Assembly: GCA_048213135.1 (NCBI GenBank)
Contig: PS015040.1
Coordinates: forward strand, 45,982-72,865
DNA: 26,884 bases
DNA from: Reclinomonas americana ATCC 50394
Taxonomy: Eukaryota; Jakobida; Jakobea; Jakobida
Direction of reading: 5' to 3'
This document shows, piece by piece, positions 9,021 to 22,600 of this stretch (position 1 is its first letter; the number at the start of each line of letters is the position of its first letter). The position numbers and the translations under genes were made by a program. The notes beneath the pieces are model-generated. The model was not told the origin of the DNA and ran no database searches. It worked only from the letters and a program-made list of their open reading frames with translations.

Positions 9021-11663
9021 CTAATCATCGGCATCGTCCATGGCCTCCACAGCAGCGCGGCTGCGACTGCGCGTTTGTCGAACTGGAGTGGCGGCGGCGG
9101 TCTTCGGGGTGGGGGGCGCGGCTTGCTTGCCGTTTCTCCTTGCCGAGTACCGTGTTGGTGGTGGTGGTGGCGGCGGGGGCGCAGCTGCGCTCACCGTCAT
9201 CTCCACGTCCTCCTCATCCTCCTCTCCCTCACCGTCCTCCTCGTCATCATCGTCCTCATCGTCGTCATCATCGTCGTCATCATCGTCATCGTCGTCGTCG
9301 TCAGAGTCATCACCCTCGACGAGTCCGAGCTCCAGCGAGTCATTGAATGCCTCCTCCTCCAGCTCAGATCCGTCGGCCAACTCTGCGTCCTCGGCGCGGC
9401 GCTTGGTACCGGGTGAAATCATGGGCGCGTCCTCCAGCTGCGCGTGATCCAGCGTGCCGGCCGGGCCACTCTCCAGTGTGACGTACTGGCTGGCGGCGAG
9501 AGCCGACAGTGACGGCAGCGAGGCGAGCACGTTGCGCGTCAGTGCATCAATGTCGAACTCGGGTGCGAGGTCTGACACAATGGCGGCCGACGATGCGCTG
9601 CCGTCTTCGGCGTGTCTCGACATGGCCGCCGCCGCAGCCGCCTCGTCCGTGAGGGCGACATTGGCCGAGGCCGAGGCCGTGGACGACGCAGCAGACGACA
9701 AGTTGGGCGGCAGCGTGAAGAACGGAATCTTGCCCGAGTTCCAATCCTGCAGCACCAAGCGTCCACCGGCTTGCACGTCCGGCACACCGCCCTACACAAC
9801 AGCAGCACGACACGTGAGTAATATCGTTGTGCACACTTCCTCTCCTTTGCACACACCTTCTTTAACTTGCCACGCTTCCTGGCCACCGCGGCGAGGAACT
9901 CCTCGGCCTCACTAAACGCGGGGATCTCGTACAGCGCCGTCAAGCGTCCCCAGTTGCATCGTCGCAACAGTGCCTGCACCGGACCCACCGTGTCCTCCAG
10001 CGTGTCGATGCGCACGCAGTTCCGCAGCACCACATCGGCATCCTGGTCACCCGACGAGAACACGATACCGGGGCAATCCATCAGCATAATGTGCGAGTCG
10101 AGCTGCACGTCCTGCGCGGCCTTGGTCACACCCGGCTGGTTGCCGACCGATGCCACACGGCTGCGCTTCAGCGAGTTGATCACACTGCTCTTGCCGACAT
10201 TGGGGTAGCCAATCACGCCAATGGTGATCTTTCTCCTGTGACCCGTCTCCGTGCTCGAGTATTTCTGCACAGGTGGTGAGCACGGGGCAAGCGAACTGCT
10301 TCCCACTCCACCCTCACACACACACACACACCTTCAGCAACGCCATCAGTGCGTCGGCTCCGAGGCACTGGCTCGAGGCCAAATGATCCGCCTCGGCGTC
10401 GGTGGCCGACTTGCCAGTCGCGCGCGACAAATGTGTGCGCTGCGACTGCGTGTTGGCCTTGAAGGCCAGCGTCGGGAAATCCTGCTTCAGGTACTCGAGC
10501 CAGCATTGTACGACCTCGCGCGGCACCATATCGACCTTGTTCAACAGCAACACAATCTGCTTCGACGACTCCTTGGCCAGAATCGCCGCCTATGTGACAC
10601 ACACACACGCACACAAAAGCAGTGAGCGATCAACGGCGATGCAGGAAGAAGGAGAAGAACAAGGACAAGAAGAACAGGAAGAAGAAGAAGAAGAAGAAGA
10701 CGAAGAAGAAGAAGAAGAAGAAGAAGAAGAAGAAGAAGAAGAAGAAGAAGAAGAAGAAAATAAGAACGAGAACAAGAACGACAAGAAGAAGAAGAAGAAG
10801 AAGAAGAAGAACAAGAACACGAACACGAACAACAAGAAGAAGAAGGCAAACGAAAAGATGAAGAAGTAGAAGTGTTGCTATGTCCTCCTCCTCCTCAATA
10901 CCTCCAGATCCGGACACCGGCAACCAATTGGATCGCGTGCGTCCAGCACCTCAATGATCACGTCCGACGCCTCAATCACACGCTTCAACTCGCGGAAGTA
11001 CGCGCGTCGTGAGGCCGCCGAGCCCGACACCAGCTCGTGTGCCGAGGCGGCGTTGGACGAGGCCGCGTGCGACATGTTGCGCTCCAGACGTTGTCGCGAC
11101 TCGAAATCCTTGCTCCGCTGCTGCGCGTCCAATTGCAATTTGGCTGCCTGGGCAATCTGCGCATCCCCCAAACAAAATGCCGCAGTGAGGTCGATGACAA
11201 AGCCATGTTGCGACAGGGAGAGAATGAGTGACCTTGGAGTTCTTCTGCTGTCGGGCACGCTCGCGCTCGCGATCGCGTTCCAGTTGGTCCTTCTGCTCAG
11301 CCATTTGACGCAGCATCTGCTCCTTGTAGGGCCACAGATTGGGAATACCCGGGTCCTTCTTCAGGCCTGTGCAAGTTTGTGTGAGTGGCCATGTGCACAT
11401 TCACATCAACACACACACCAGCCACCAACTTTGTGGCAGACGCAACGTTTTCGTGCATGTGGGTTGTTCTTGGCCTCCTTGCGGGCCTTGCGATCGTGCG
11501 CACGCACGTTCTTCTCAATGCGGTGCTTGCGCGCCGAGGGAATGCGCTTGCTTTGTCGCTCTGTGAGAAGTGAGTGAGTGAGTGAGATGAGGCAGAGTGG
11601 CACACACACACACGCACACAGGCATGGAAGGGGGAGAAGGGAGACGCAACTCTTGCGGACCAT
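9021..11663 (-). CDS. Nucleostemin/GNL3-type nucleolar GTPase
   Basis: Circularly permuted GTPase of the nucleostemin/GNL3/GNL3L family, which acts in the nucleolus in large-subunit ribosome biogenesis. The first exon is 11651-11663 and joins exon 2 (from 11560) to give [20 protein letters not shown], the basic N-terminal nucleolar-targeting type. [16 protein letters not shown] follows, then a coiled coil. Motifs come in permuted order: DARDP (G5), [10 protein letters not shown] (G4), [19 protein letters not shown] (G1) and LMDCPG (G3). [20 protein letters not shown] is the conserved region after the G-domain. The last exon (9021-9791) adds a low-complexity tail with a run of 15 Asp and a basic end. 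Introns 1 and 2 both begin GTTGCG. Whether it is the GNL3 or GNL3L orthologue cannot be told by eye. It is divergent from the carrier gene. Confidence 0.93.
10640..10869. repeat. (GAA)n tract in a GNL3-type intron
   Basis: Nearly pure GAA/AAG and AAC units on the + strand, i.e. a CTT-rich tract in the transcript. It lies in the intron between the exon ending RCPDLE and the exon starting [11 protein letters not shown]. Lys- or Glu-rich open frames here are artefacts. Confidence 0.9.
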
Positions 11664-11920
11664 GGTGATGTGAGCTGAGTGATGCAATGAGTCACACTGC
11701 ATTAACCGCTGGATTGTCACTCACCATGCAAAGCGATAACAACACATTACGTTCAGTCTTCTTCCTCTCTCTTTCTCTCTCTTTCTTTCACAAGTGTCAC
11801 TCACTGCTCAACCGTGCTGCAGACTCCGTCTCCTTATCTCCAGGCAAAGTTTCGCATCTCTCTTTCTCACTCACTCAGTCTCTGTCTGTGTGTATGCTCA
11901 CTCTCTGCGCTCATGTGTAG
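11664..11920. other. Divergent spacer and 5' region of the carrier gene
   Basis: Lies between the GTPase ATG (11663, leftward) and the first firm exon of the carrier (11921, rightward). It probably holds a bidirectional promoter plus a first carrier exon and intron. TC-rich stretches precede the TGTGTAG acceptor at 11920. ATG at 11687 is a possible start, but I could not join it in phase with a good donor. Confidence 0.4.
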
Positions 11921-13197
11921 TTTTTGTTTGCGGGTGCCGCTGCACGCTGCTCAGCTGCCTTGCTGCTGTACCCGTTTGATTTGGTCAAGACACGACTGCA
12001 ACATCAAAAGGACGGGAAAGCCGCTGCTGTCCCCGGTCAGTCTCCACCCTCACCACCACGCACACACTCTCACTGTCATTCTCACACTCATGTGGACACA
12101 GGCGCACGGCTTCCCTACAGGAACTTCACTGATGCGGTCGTTCGTATCTATCGGGAGGAGGGATTGAGAGCGTTTTACAGAGTTGCGTGCGCTGCATCAC
12201 TCTCTTTCTCTCGACTCTGCTGACGGTTTCGCGCTGTGATAGGGTCTCTCTCTGCGACTGTTGTATGTGGCACCGGCGGCCGCCGTCAGCTTCTTCATGT
12301 ACGAGGAGGCCAAGCTGATCTTCACAGCCTATTCGAACCGCAACAAGCCGAGTGATCCGCCACCGCCGACGCACCATCACAGTGGCATGGAGAAGATGGC
12401 CACTGTGTTCTCCTCCAAGCCCGTTCTCACCTTTGCCGCCGGTGCCTTTGCCAATGGTTTGTAGGTGGCATTGCCTGCGCGCATCACCACCATCTGCTCA
12501 TGTGGTGCGGCGAACGCAGTGCTGGGCACGGCGTGCAGAACACCATTCGACATTGTGAAGCAGCAGATGCAAATCTATGCGCAGGGCACGCGCAAGAAGC
12601 TCAGCTTGCGCTCGGCGCTGGATCGAGTGATCTCGACGAATGGTGTGTGGGGTCTGTGGAAAGGCTTCCCCATTGCACTGATGCGCGATGTGCCGTTTGC
12701 CGGTCTCTATTTCACAGTTGACTACGATCCCCCTTTCCCACCACCCCTTCTCCCCTTGCTCACCTCGCGTCTCCCAGATCTACGAAGGCATGAAGCATCT
12801 CTTCCAGGCGCTGTTCACAGTGGAGAACACGGATGAGCGCGGCGAGGCGCGCAAGACGTTGCATCACTTGGTGAGCGGTGCAGTTGCCGGCTTGGTGTCC
12901 ACGTCGGTCACGATGCCGGTGGATGTGTTGAAGACGCGCATTCAAACGCATCCCGCCATTCCGCCACCAAGAATATGGGAGGAGGCGCAGACACTGTACA
13001 GAGAGTCGGGCTCCGGTGGCTTCACCAAGGGTACTGTTTGTTTTCTGTGCACCACCGCTTTTTCCTGATGTCGCACTGACTCGGAGTGTGTCGTAGGTCT
13101 GGCCGCCAGGCTCATGGTCGTCGTACCCAGTGCGTCGCTCACGTTTGCGTTCTACGAGCGCTACAAACTCTGGTTGTCGCGCTTGCCGTGGTGGTGA
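11921..13197 (+). CDS. Mitochondrial carrier family (SLC25) protein, 5' exon unresolved
   Basis: Inner-membrane transporter made of three homologous two-helix repeats. Signature motifs appear in order: YPFDLVKTRLQ (repeat 1), TPFDIVKQQMQ (repeat 2) and MPVDVLKTRIQ (repeat 3). After repeats 1 and 3 come APAAAVSFFMYEEAK and VPSASLTFAFYERYKLWL, the expected even-helix ends. The C-terminus is LSRLPWW with stop TGA at 13195-13197. Introns include one with donor GTTGCG at 12182, one with GTTGAC at 12717, and a 60-nt intron (12405-12464) that explains an in-frame TAG at 12462. The substrate is unknown. The repeat 2 motif VKQ and the phrase MRDVPF recall S-adenosylmethionine carriers (SLC25A26), but this is only suggestive. 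It converges with APC2, 64 bp between stops. Confidence 0.85.
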
Positions 13198-13261
13198 TTT
13201 GGTAAACAAGGAACATGCACAGAACCGATATGCGGCGTGCTTCAACGTGATCTACACTGTG

Positions 13262-16200
13262 TCACCCTGGTGGCTTCACGTGCAGCGAGTACATGCCATT
13301 GTCGACATCGAGCTTGTCGTCGGCCGCCAGCTTGTTGAGGAACGTGCACAGCTCCTGCAGCGACAGGTCGAACGGCGGGTCCACGACAAACATTTTGAGC
13401 ATGTTGTGCATCTTGGCCGCCGACAGGTGCTGGAAGTTGGTCAGCATGCCTAGCATCACAAAAGAGAGAGAGCACGATCAGCATTATGTAGACTCGGCAC
13501 ATCTGCGAGCCTCTCTCCCCAGCACGTACCAATGATGAATGACTCGTACACCTTGGACTGCTGCGCTCGCTCAGCGTCAATGGCGGCCGCCACCGACGAG
13601 TCCTCCGCCTGTGCATTGGCGCCGGCGTCGGCCTGCGCGGCAGAGGAGCGATCGCCGAGCGACTTGACCAGCTCGAAGCGTGCGCTGTCGCCAGCGAGGG
13701 ACAGCAGCAGGCCGCGACTCGACCAGTAGGCCACGCTCTTTTGCACCACAGCCGGCTGGCACTCCATCGCGCGCGCAAGATCACCAATCTCCCACACGGG
13801 TTGATCGAAGAAGTGGAGAACGGTGGTGGCGTGCAGTGGCGGCACCGTCACCGAGAGCGTCGTGTCGTCAAACGGCAGCTCCAGATCGATGCGGCCCAGC
13901 TGCAGACACCACACCAACTGTCGCGGTGCCTTGAGCGAGTTGTAGTGCTTGCCGTAGCGAGTCATCAAGCTGCCCAACAGCAGTGAGTCGTTCTGGAAGA
14001 CACATTGTCAAGCGATTGGTGGACGCAACTGCGCAATGCCCGGATGCGCCTTGAATGTCTCCTCGGCGGGCAAGGTCGGCCAAAACAGCCGCGACAGAAT
14101 CGTGCACCCAACGTGCTCTTCTGCACCTCCCTCCACGGGCGATGCCTGTTGCTCGGCGCGCACTTTTGACACGTAGTTGGTGTAGATGCGCTTGGAGTCC
14201 GCGATATCCTTTAGCATCACTTCGCACTGCTGCAGTGCCGCCTCGCCGAAACGGATCTTGAGCAGTTCCAGCACACGGCGCTGCGGTATGAAACACAGAA
14301 GAGTGACTCTCTTGAAAGACTCACTTTTCTCCCTGCCAGTCAGGCACCACGCAACATCGCGATCCGTCTGAAAGTCTTGCGCCTTCAGCAGGTGATCGGC
14401 GAGAATGGAGCGATACTCGGCCACAAACAGATCCTTGTTGCCGTACATGGCCACCAGCGAACCGATAATGTCCGTCTCCTCGTGCTTCGGTGCATCCATG
14501 CTTGGATCCGGTTGCACCGGCTGCGCTCGCCAGTACACGTCCTTGCTGAAATCGTAGTCATAGTCGGGCGCCGAAGCAAGCGAATCGCCCCCACTCGATG
14601 TCGGCTCACTTGGTCCCAGGCTCAGCAGCGACGTCAGGGAGCGTGAGTTGACACTGCGAGACAACTCGGCATACAGCTCGCTCTGCGGGTCCTCCACCAG
14701 TGCCGACACAATGCAGCGCACAGTGTCCTTGCGCCCGCTGCGGATCAAGGTGAGCGTTGGGGGAAAGGGGGAGTGAAAAATCAACTTTGTTGTACGAACC
14801 GCAGGTACGAATGGAAGGGCTCGTTAACAACTGACAGTGTGACGCCGGTGGGGTCGAGTAATCTCAACACCTTGATGGTGGAGATGAACTGATCGAGAAT
14901 GAGAGCCGTGGGTGCGCCCGGGTGAAGCAGGCGCTTCTTGAATCTACGTGTGTTGCACAAAGAGTCAATCGTGTGAAACTGCATGTTCGAGCAAAGGAGC
15001 GACGGTCGCGCAACATTTCCATGGCCATGGACGGCAGCTGGAAATGCCTGCCCGTGTGCACCAAGCTCTCTTTCAGATCCAGCACAGCCGGCTTGCTTTC
15101 TGGAAACTCGACAATGATCTCAAACAGCTCGCTCATTCTGTGTGCGCAGTGTGAGGCGACGACGGTGGAGCGACGGCAGAGCCAAACAAACGCACCGCAG
15201 TTTCGCAAAACACTCAAACGTGTGCGCCGTCACGCACTCGGACCACCGTTGCAGAGCCGACACGCCAAAGAGATCGTCGCTTCGAATCGTGCTTGGTGGG
15301 GAGCTGCTGTCGAGTGAGACATTCGGGAAGAGCGTGAACTGCTACTTCGTGGAACGCAACAAGGCGCCCGCCACTCCCGACGCCATGCTGCTGTCCATGA
15401 GACCGTGCTTCGCATGCGGTCGCATCTGCATCCAGGCCAGCGGGACGGCCCTCGCCCACTCCTGTGCACGCGCAAGCAGCGGTACACCAAACGCATCTCG
15501 GCAGCGTTCCTCGACGACCTTGGTGACGCACTCGAGGACCAGTGACATGCCCAGATCCTGCATGACCAGCGCCAATCCCATTTCACGCAGCTGCACAAAG
15601 GCGTCACGCAGCTGCGCCTGCTCACAAGAACGACAACATGGTCATCACCACCACTGCATGCAGAGCGGCGGCTTCACACAGACACACCTGTGACTCCTCG
15701 TCCACATTGTCGGCAACGACACCGGCCTCCTCCAGCTCCTCATCGCTCACCACGTACATGTTGGTCGCATCAGCATCGTCGTCGTCATCATCATCATCAC
15801 TGGCCGACGACTGCGATCGCTGACAAGTCACTCGATACCACAACAGACTGCGCGCGAGAACCGCCCGCAGAGCACGTGCAGTCCACGACGGCGCACTGCA
15901 CTCCAAGTGCAACTGCAGCTCTCGCACCGCACTGCGTGTGTTGGATGGAGAGCATGAGCGCGCGGGGCGGGAAAGCAGTTGTGACTCCACACACACACAC
16001 CCTTGCTGCGTGTAATGAGTCTCCAGCCCGCCCAGATCCATCGATAGTCGAGAGAAGCGATCGTGCAGTGCGTGAGTGAGCGATGCCAGTGTCGCACACT
16101 GCTCAGTCACAGACTGGTGCTGCTCACACACAATCAGCAACGCACTCGCACACGATGATGCTCTCTCACTCGCACACACACACACACACACACCTGCGCG

Positions 16201-16450
16201 GCTTTCAGAGGTTGCCAGAACTCGTCGCATACACATCGCCGCCACTCATCCATGATGCTCTCTGTGTGCACGTGTGTGAGAGAGGGAGGGGAAGAGAGAG
16301 AGAGCAGGAAAGAGACAACTCACTCTCACCTTCTGCCCACATTGATTCCACGGTGGATGTCGCCGACATGGAGGCGAAAGCGAGTGCCGAGGAGATGGGT
16401 GGCATGGAGGCGCCCATGGCCAGGTCCTCGTCAGAGTGCACTTGACCCAT
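13262..16450 (-). CDS. APC2: Anaphase-promoting complex subunit 2 (cullin-like)
   Basis: Cullin-related scaffold of the APC/C ubiquitin ligase, which binds the RING subunit APC11 and drives mitotic exit. ATG at 16450 opens MGQVHSDEDLAMG. The next exon gives EWRRCVCDEFWQPLKAAQ. An acidic insert with eight Asp lies near 15750. The cullin homology region includes IIGSLVAMYGNKDLFVAEYR, then LADHLL, then LKIRFGEAALQQCEVMLKDI followed by ADSKRI, matching the APC2 consensus. LSRLFWPTLPAEE and the WHB domain (MLKMFVVDPPFDLSLQELCT, then FLNKL) end the protein at TGA 13262. A 60-nt intron at 13970-14029 starts GTTGCG. Splicing it gives AHPGIAHLMTRYGKHY, which aligns with animal APC2, while reading through meets a TGA. 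Not every exon boundary in the N-terminal half was fixed. Confidence 0.92.
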
Positions 16451-16551
16451 TTGCACACAGATGAGGCGCGAAAAACAGCAAAGGACAGTCGCTGCGGTGA
16501 TCGACGACTTCAGAGCGTTTTACTCGAGCACTCCTCCACACGGATGAAGTA

Positions 16552-18424
<1,873 letters not shown>

Positions 18425-18565
18425 TCTCTCTCAGTGACTACACAACTCGGAGAATTTGAAGGGGGTGTGCGAGCATCGGTGACCCTTAAATTTTTCGAAA
18501 GTGAACCCTTAAGTTTTCCTGGGCCTCTTCATGTACCCCTTAACTTTTTGGCATCCTTGTACGTC
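18425..18565. promoter_or_regulatory. Divergent promoter with three CCCTTAA(A/G/C)TTTT motifs
   Basis: The 141 bp between the ethanolamine kinase ATG (leftward) and the ATG of the gene at 18566 (rightward). CCCTTAA occurs at 18483, 18506 and 18537, each followed by one variable base and TTTT. The three share an orientation and sit within 61 bp. The region is AT-richer than its surroundings. Promoter function is inferred from position only. Confidence 0.45.
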
Positions 18566-19665
18566 ATGGATCCCGGGCAGCTGCAGCCTCACCGCGGTTC
18601 CGTCGAGTGCCGTCTTGTGTCCAAGGATGTGGAGGAATGCATCGTCAACCGTACCTACAACCCCACTGCATGCTGGCCGCGCGCAGCGCGCGCTCCGTTT
18701 TGCTGAGCTATCGACAACGACACTGTTCAACACTCACGTGCTAGAGCAGCTGGCCTTGCCCGACAGTGGAGATCGCGCAAGTCTCACTGTTCTCCAAGCA
18801 GACGAGGAGTGGAGTGTGCACCTTCTCTCCTGCGGAAATGTTGCGTTTGCGCCAGACTTGTTCAGTAACCACTGCAACTGCACGCGCGCGCGCACACACA
18901 CACACACATGCACTCAAGCACACAAGCACATGCACAGTTGGCACAGTGTTAATTCTCCGCACATTTTGCGGCTCACTGCATTCCTCGTCTCCACCCATGC
19001 AGGGCGAAGCATGCAGGCCAACAGTATGACTATGACCTTGTACCGTGGCGACCTACCTGGCAAAGTGACCTCCTACAGCAGGCACAGGAATCGGTGCTGT
19101 TCCTTGTCGGTGAGTGGTGGCTCATTTGCGTCTGTGGTTCCGCTGTCGCACTCAAATCAGAACAGTGGTTTGCACTGCTGTTCCACGCGAGCGCATTGTC
19201 AACACCGTACTGTCTTATCGTGGTGGAGCTGGTGGTGGTTCCATTGGCAAGCGCGTTCGCGAAGGAGACGGCGATGAAGATGGGCAGCAGGAGAAACGCA
19301 AATTCGTCGCATGCGCAGNNNNNNNNNNNNNNNNNNNNNNNNNNNNNNNNNNNNNNNNNNNNNNNNNNNNNNNNNNNNNNNNNNNNNNNNNNNNNNNNNN
19401 NNNNNNNNNNNNNNNNNNNNNNNNNNNNNNNNNNNNNNNNNNNNNNNNNNNNNNNNNNNATGGTCGCCGGCACCTGCATGGGTGCATATGTGCTGTCCAC
19501 CCACACAAACGTGAGTATGGCAGGAAGAAAAACGCATTTTCACTGCCCACCGCCAACACCACACAACTTCCAGTGGGCGCGGAAGATAATATCGACGCCA
19601 ACTTCGTACAGATCGGTGAGGAAATGCGCGTCTTCGAACGACGAGGCCATCTTGCTGACTGGTGA
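18566..19665 (+). CDS. Unrecognised multi-exon protein, interrupted by an assembly gap
   Basis: I do not recognise this protein. ATG at 18566 opens MDPGQLQPHRGSVECRLVSK. A likely next exon (from about 18745) encodes LALPDSGDRASLTVLQADEE and ends at APDLF before 18867. A third encodes YDYDLVPWRPTWQSDLLQQA and ends before GTGAGT at 19109. A fourth encodes RERIVNTVLSYRGGAGGG followed by a charged stretch that runs into the 19319-19459 gap. After the gap a short exon ends at a GTGAGT donor near 19510, and the last exon ends NFVQIGEEMRVFERRGHLAD-W with stop TGA at 19663-19665. The intron at 18868-19001 contains a short CA repeat. Frames join plausibly but homology is lacking, so exon choices are tentative. 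It converges with the gene ending at 19695. Confidence 0.4.
19319..19459. other. Assembly gap of 141 N
   Basis: Run of N inside the unrecognised + strand gene, following a GCATGCGCAG stretch. It may hide part of an exon. Confidence 0.95.
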
Positions 19666-19694
19666 AGTCACATGGTCTGCACATCACTGCTTGG

Positions 19695-22600
19695 TCAATA
19701 TGCGCACAACAGATAAAAACACATGATGGACCACGCACATCCTGCCAGGTTTCCAAAGGCACGCAGTTTGAACGGCTCAAAGAGGCGGAAAATGGCTCCG
19801 ATGGCGTTGAACCAGAGATGCACGTGACCGGTGACCGGTGTGAACATGGACGAGAACTCTGCCGACTGTGTGCGAAGTGAGCAGGAATGCACACATATGA
19901 GATGGTGCACTGCACTGCGCTGCGCACCACATCGCTGGAACCGAGCGGATCGATCTTGCCATCCGTGAACATGGCGTGCACGCGCTCACGGACACGCACC
20001 ACGCACGAGTACTCGTTGTCGCTGAGTTCATGGTGGCGTGCTAGCAATGGACGTGTGACGGGTTCGCTGCTGGCGCCGACATCGTGCGCGTCAGCGGGCG
20101 GCACCCCCATACGGTGATGCTCCTCGGCCTCTTTGACTGCGTGGAAGCGCTCGCGGTACACTGGGAACCCGTACAGCATGTTCACGTAGCGGTGGAACAG
20201 ATCCGGACGCGCGCCTGGCACACAATAACATGAATGAGTGCACACACACACAAACTTGGGAAAGACAATCTTCGCACCCAACACAATCTTGTTGTACGGC
20301 AAGCCAGCGTCGATGCGCTCGAGCATGTGATCCACCATCGGCTCCAGCGCATACAGAATGTGTTCGGCCACCACAATGTCGGACTCGATGGTGGAGGCGC
20401 CCTCGCGCAGAAGCGGAAGGACCACAAACTGCGAATGCGGCGGTCCTTTCGGGCTCATCAGCACATCGTCGGTGGGGTCCTCCAACTCCCCACGCGGCAA
20501 CGGCAGCACCACGTTGCAGTACTTGAGTGCCGCGGCCGCAAACGTCTCGCCGGCAACATGCAGCGCCTCACTGCGCACCGACACACACGGTGAGCAGAGC
20601 AGAAGAGTAAGGGGAGCAGGGGATCAGTATAGACGCACGTATCCATGGCCTGCAAGGCGTCCGCATGCAGCAGGAAATCATGCACGCCCGGCGGCGGGGC
20701 AACTCCACTCCGCCACTCCCAGTACGCGGGCTCGGCCGAGCACGAGTCCAACTCGTCCGTCGGCAGCCACACTTTCACCAGACCAAGCATGGTGTGATCG
20801 AATCTGTCCTCAAAGGTCAGTGTCGGGTGGTGGAGTGTGTCGGCCACCACTGCCACGACCAGTGTCTCCTGTCGGTGGAGAAGGGGTAGAAGTTAGAGAC
20901 ACGTGCATAAAAAACACTGCGAACCAGACGCACCAGTGAGCCGTCGGCCACCTTCACGGCGCCTTCAAACGAGCCAGCGGCAATCTCGGTGCGCAGGTCG
21001 GCCTGCACACGCTGCAAATGATTCGGCGCACGCAGCTCGAGAAGCTGCGAGACGCGCTCATCGCTGAAAAAGGCCGACGACAACGTGCGCATAACGTCGA
21101 GCTCGTGGGCCGACGGTGGGTGGTCGCGGAGGTACACGCTGAGCACGAGAGCAATGCCAGAAAACTGCTGCGCACTTTTGGCACGGAAGAGACCCGACAG
21201 GGTGCACAGCAGCGGCACAGGCAGAATATCCTTGCCCTCGAAAGCCTTTCGCAGGGTTGGGTGAGAGGAAGAAGAAGAAGAAGAAAAAGAAAATGAAGAA
21301 GAAGCGCACAACAGACCTCCATGTGTGCCAGCGGGCGCTTACGGTTCTGAGGAATCAGCGGCACAGTGTCGTCGGCCGGCGGAACGTGGTGTGCGTACAG
21401 CTGCGTGATGAAATTGAAGCAGAACGGAGCGTTTCGTCGCACACTGTATTAGTAAAGAAGTGAGACCACTTACGCAAGAAAGAAGGCGACAGTGCATATC
21501 TCCACACAAACCAGTCTTGGAATTGCCACAGAAACTGTGGGAGAGAGATTGCAAATGTTCAGCAACTACAGCAGGTGCATCAAGCATTCTCCACCCACCT
21601 GAAAGATGCTGTCGGGTGTGACGAGACTGGCCGCCATGAAGTCGATGAACAGCTGATTGGTCTTGTGCCATTCGGTCCACACCGCAGAGCGCTCACGCTC
21701 CACCACGTTGTGGATCGCCGACAGTGGCAGCGTTGCTTGGTGCACCGATGTGTCCCCGACGCCCTCGTCCACCATCATGCCACCCTCTTCGTCGGGCGAC
21801 ACGGCGCCTGTGAGTCGTGCATGTGCTTCGCGGAGAGCGGCCGCGAGGATGGCCACCGTGAATCGATACTCGGGAGCGAAAACGCGATGCCATAGGGGCG
21901 CAAAGAAGTCGGGTCGTCGCAGCGGCTTGCGATTGACGCCGGCGTCCTCGATCAGCGCGTCCATGTGCCTACATATGCGCATTCAGCAGGGCCAATCATG
22001 GAAGATCTGCAAGATATACATACGGCTCACCGTATGCCATGCACTCGCTCCTCGTGCCGCTCGGCTGCATCATGCGGACGTACAAAGTGCAATACGGGGC
22101 TCACAAAGTGCTCCAACACGGACTCGTTCACCCCGGCCGAGACCTCCGGTGGAAAATGCTCGCGCAGCACATGTGCAATCACCTGGAGTGCGTGCTGTCG
22201 TTGTGCGACTGCCGACAGTAAGAGTGTGTAAGAATCAATATCATCGTGATCGAACAGATTGCCTGGTTGCCGCCGCCGCCGCCGCCACTCACCATCCGAG
22301 GGAATCGAGAATCGTGGTGGGCCCTCGGTGGGATGTCGCGGACGCAGAAGGCTACTGAGTGGAGCCTCAAGCACCTGGCGCAAAGGCGACACACACGTAA
22401 GCGAAGGAGGTGGAAAAAGATTCCTGCCATCATTCACCTCACCTTGTTGTCAAACACCAGCGACGCCAGCACGTAGAATGGAATCTGGGCATGGCAGCAC
22501 ACGTGACTCACTGTGATGCTCCCAGCAGAAGCAGCAGCACGAGAGAAGAGAAAGAGAGAGCAAAAAGCAACACAAGAGATGCGAATCTCGCTCACCTCCC

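Noticed and set aside
10590-10923. Lys/Glu- or Ser/Phe-rich open frames in the GAA tract.
   Set aside because: Simple repeat located in an intron between well-defined GTPase exons.
12450-12470. In-frame TAG inside the mitochondrial carrier, suggesting a pseudogene.
   Set aside because: It is the end of a plausible 60-nt GT-AG intron, and removing that segment leaves the repeat 2 helix with normal spacing to its PxD motif.
13970-14029. Possible non-canonical 36-nt intron or TGA readthrough in APC2.
   Set aside because: A 60-nt GTTGCG...GCAG intron restores the frame and aligns better with animal APC2.
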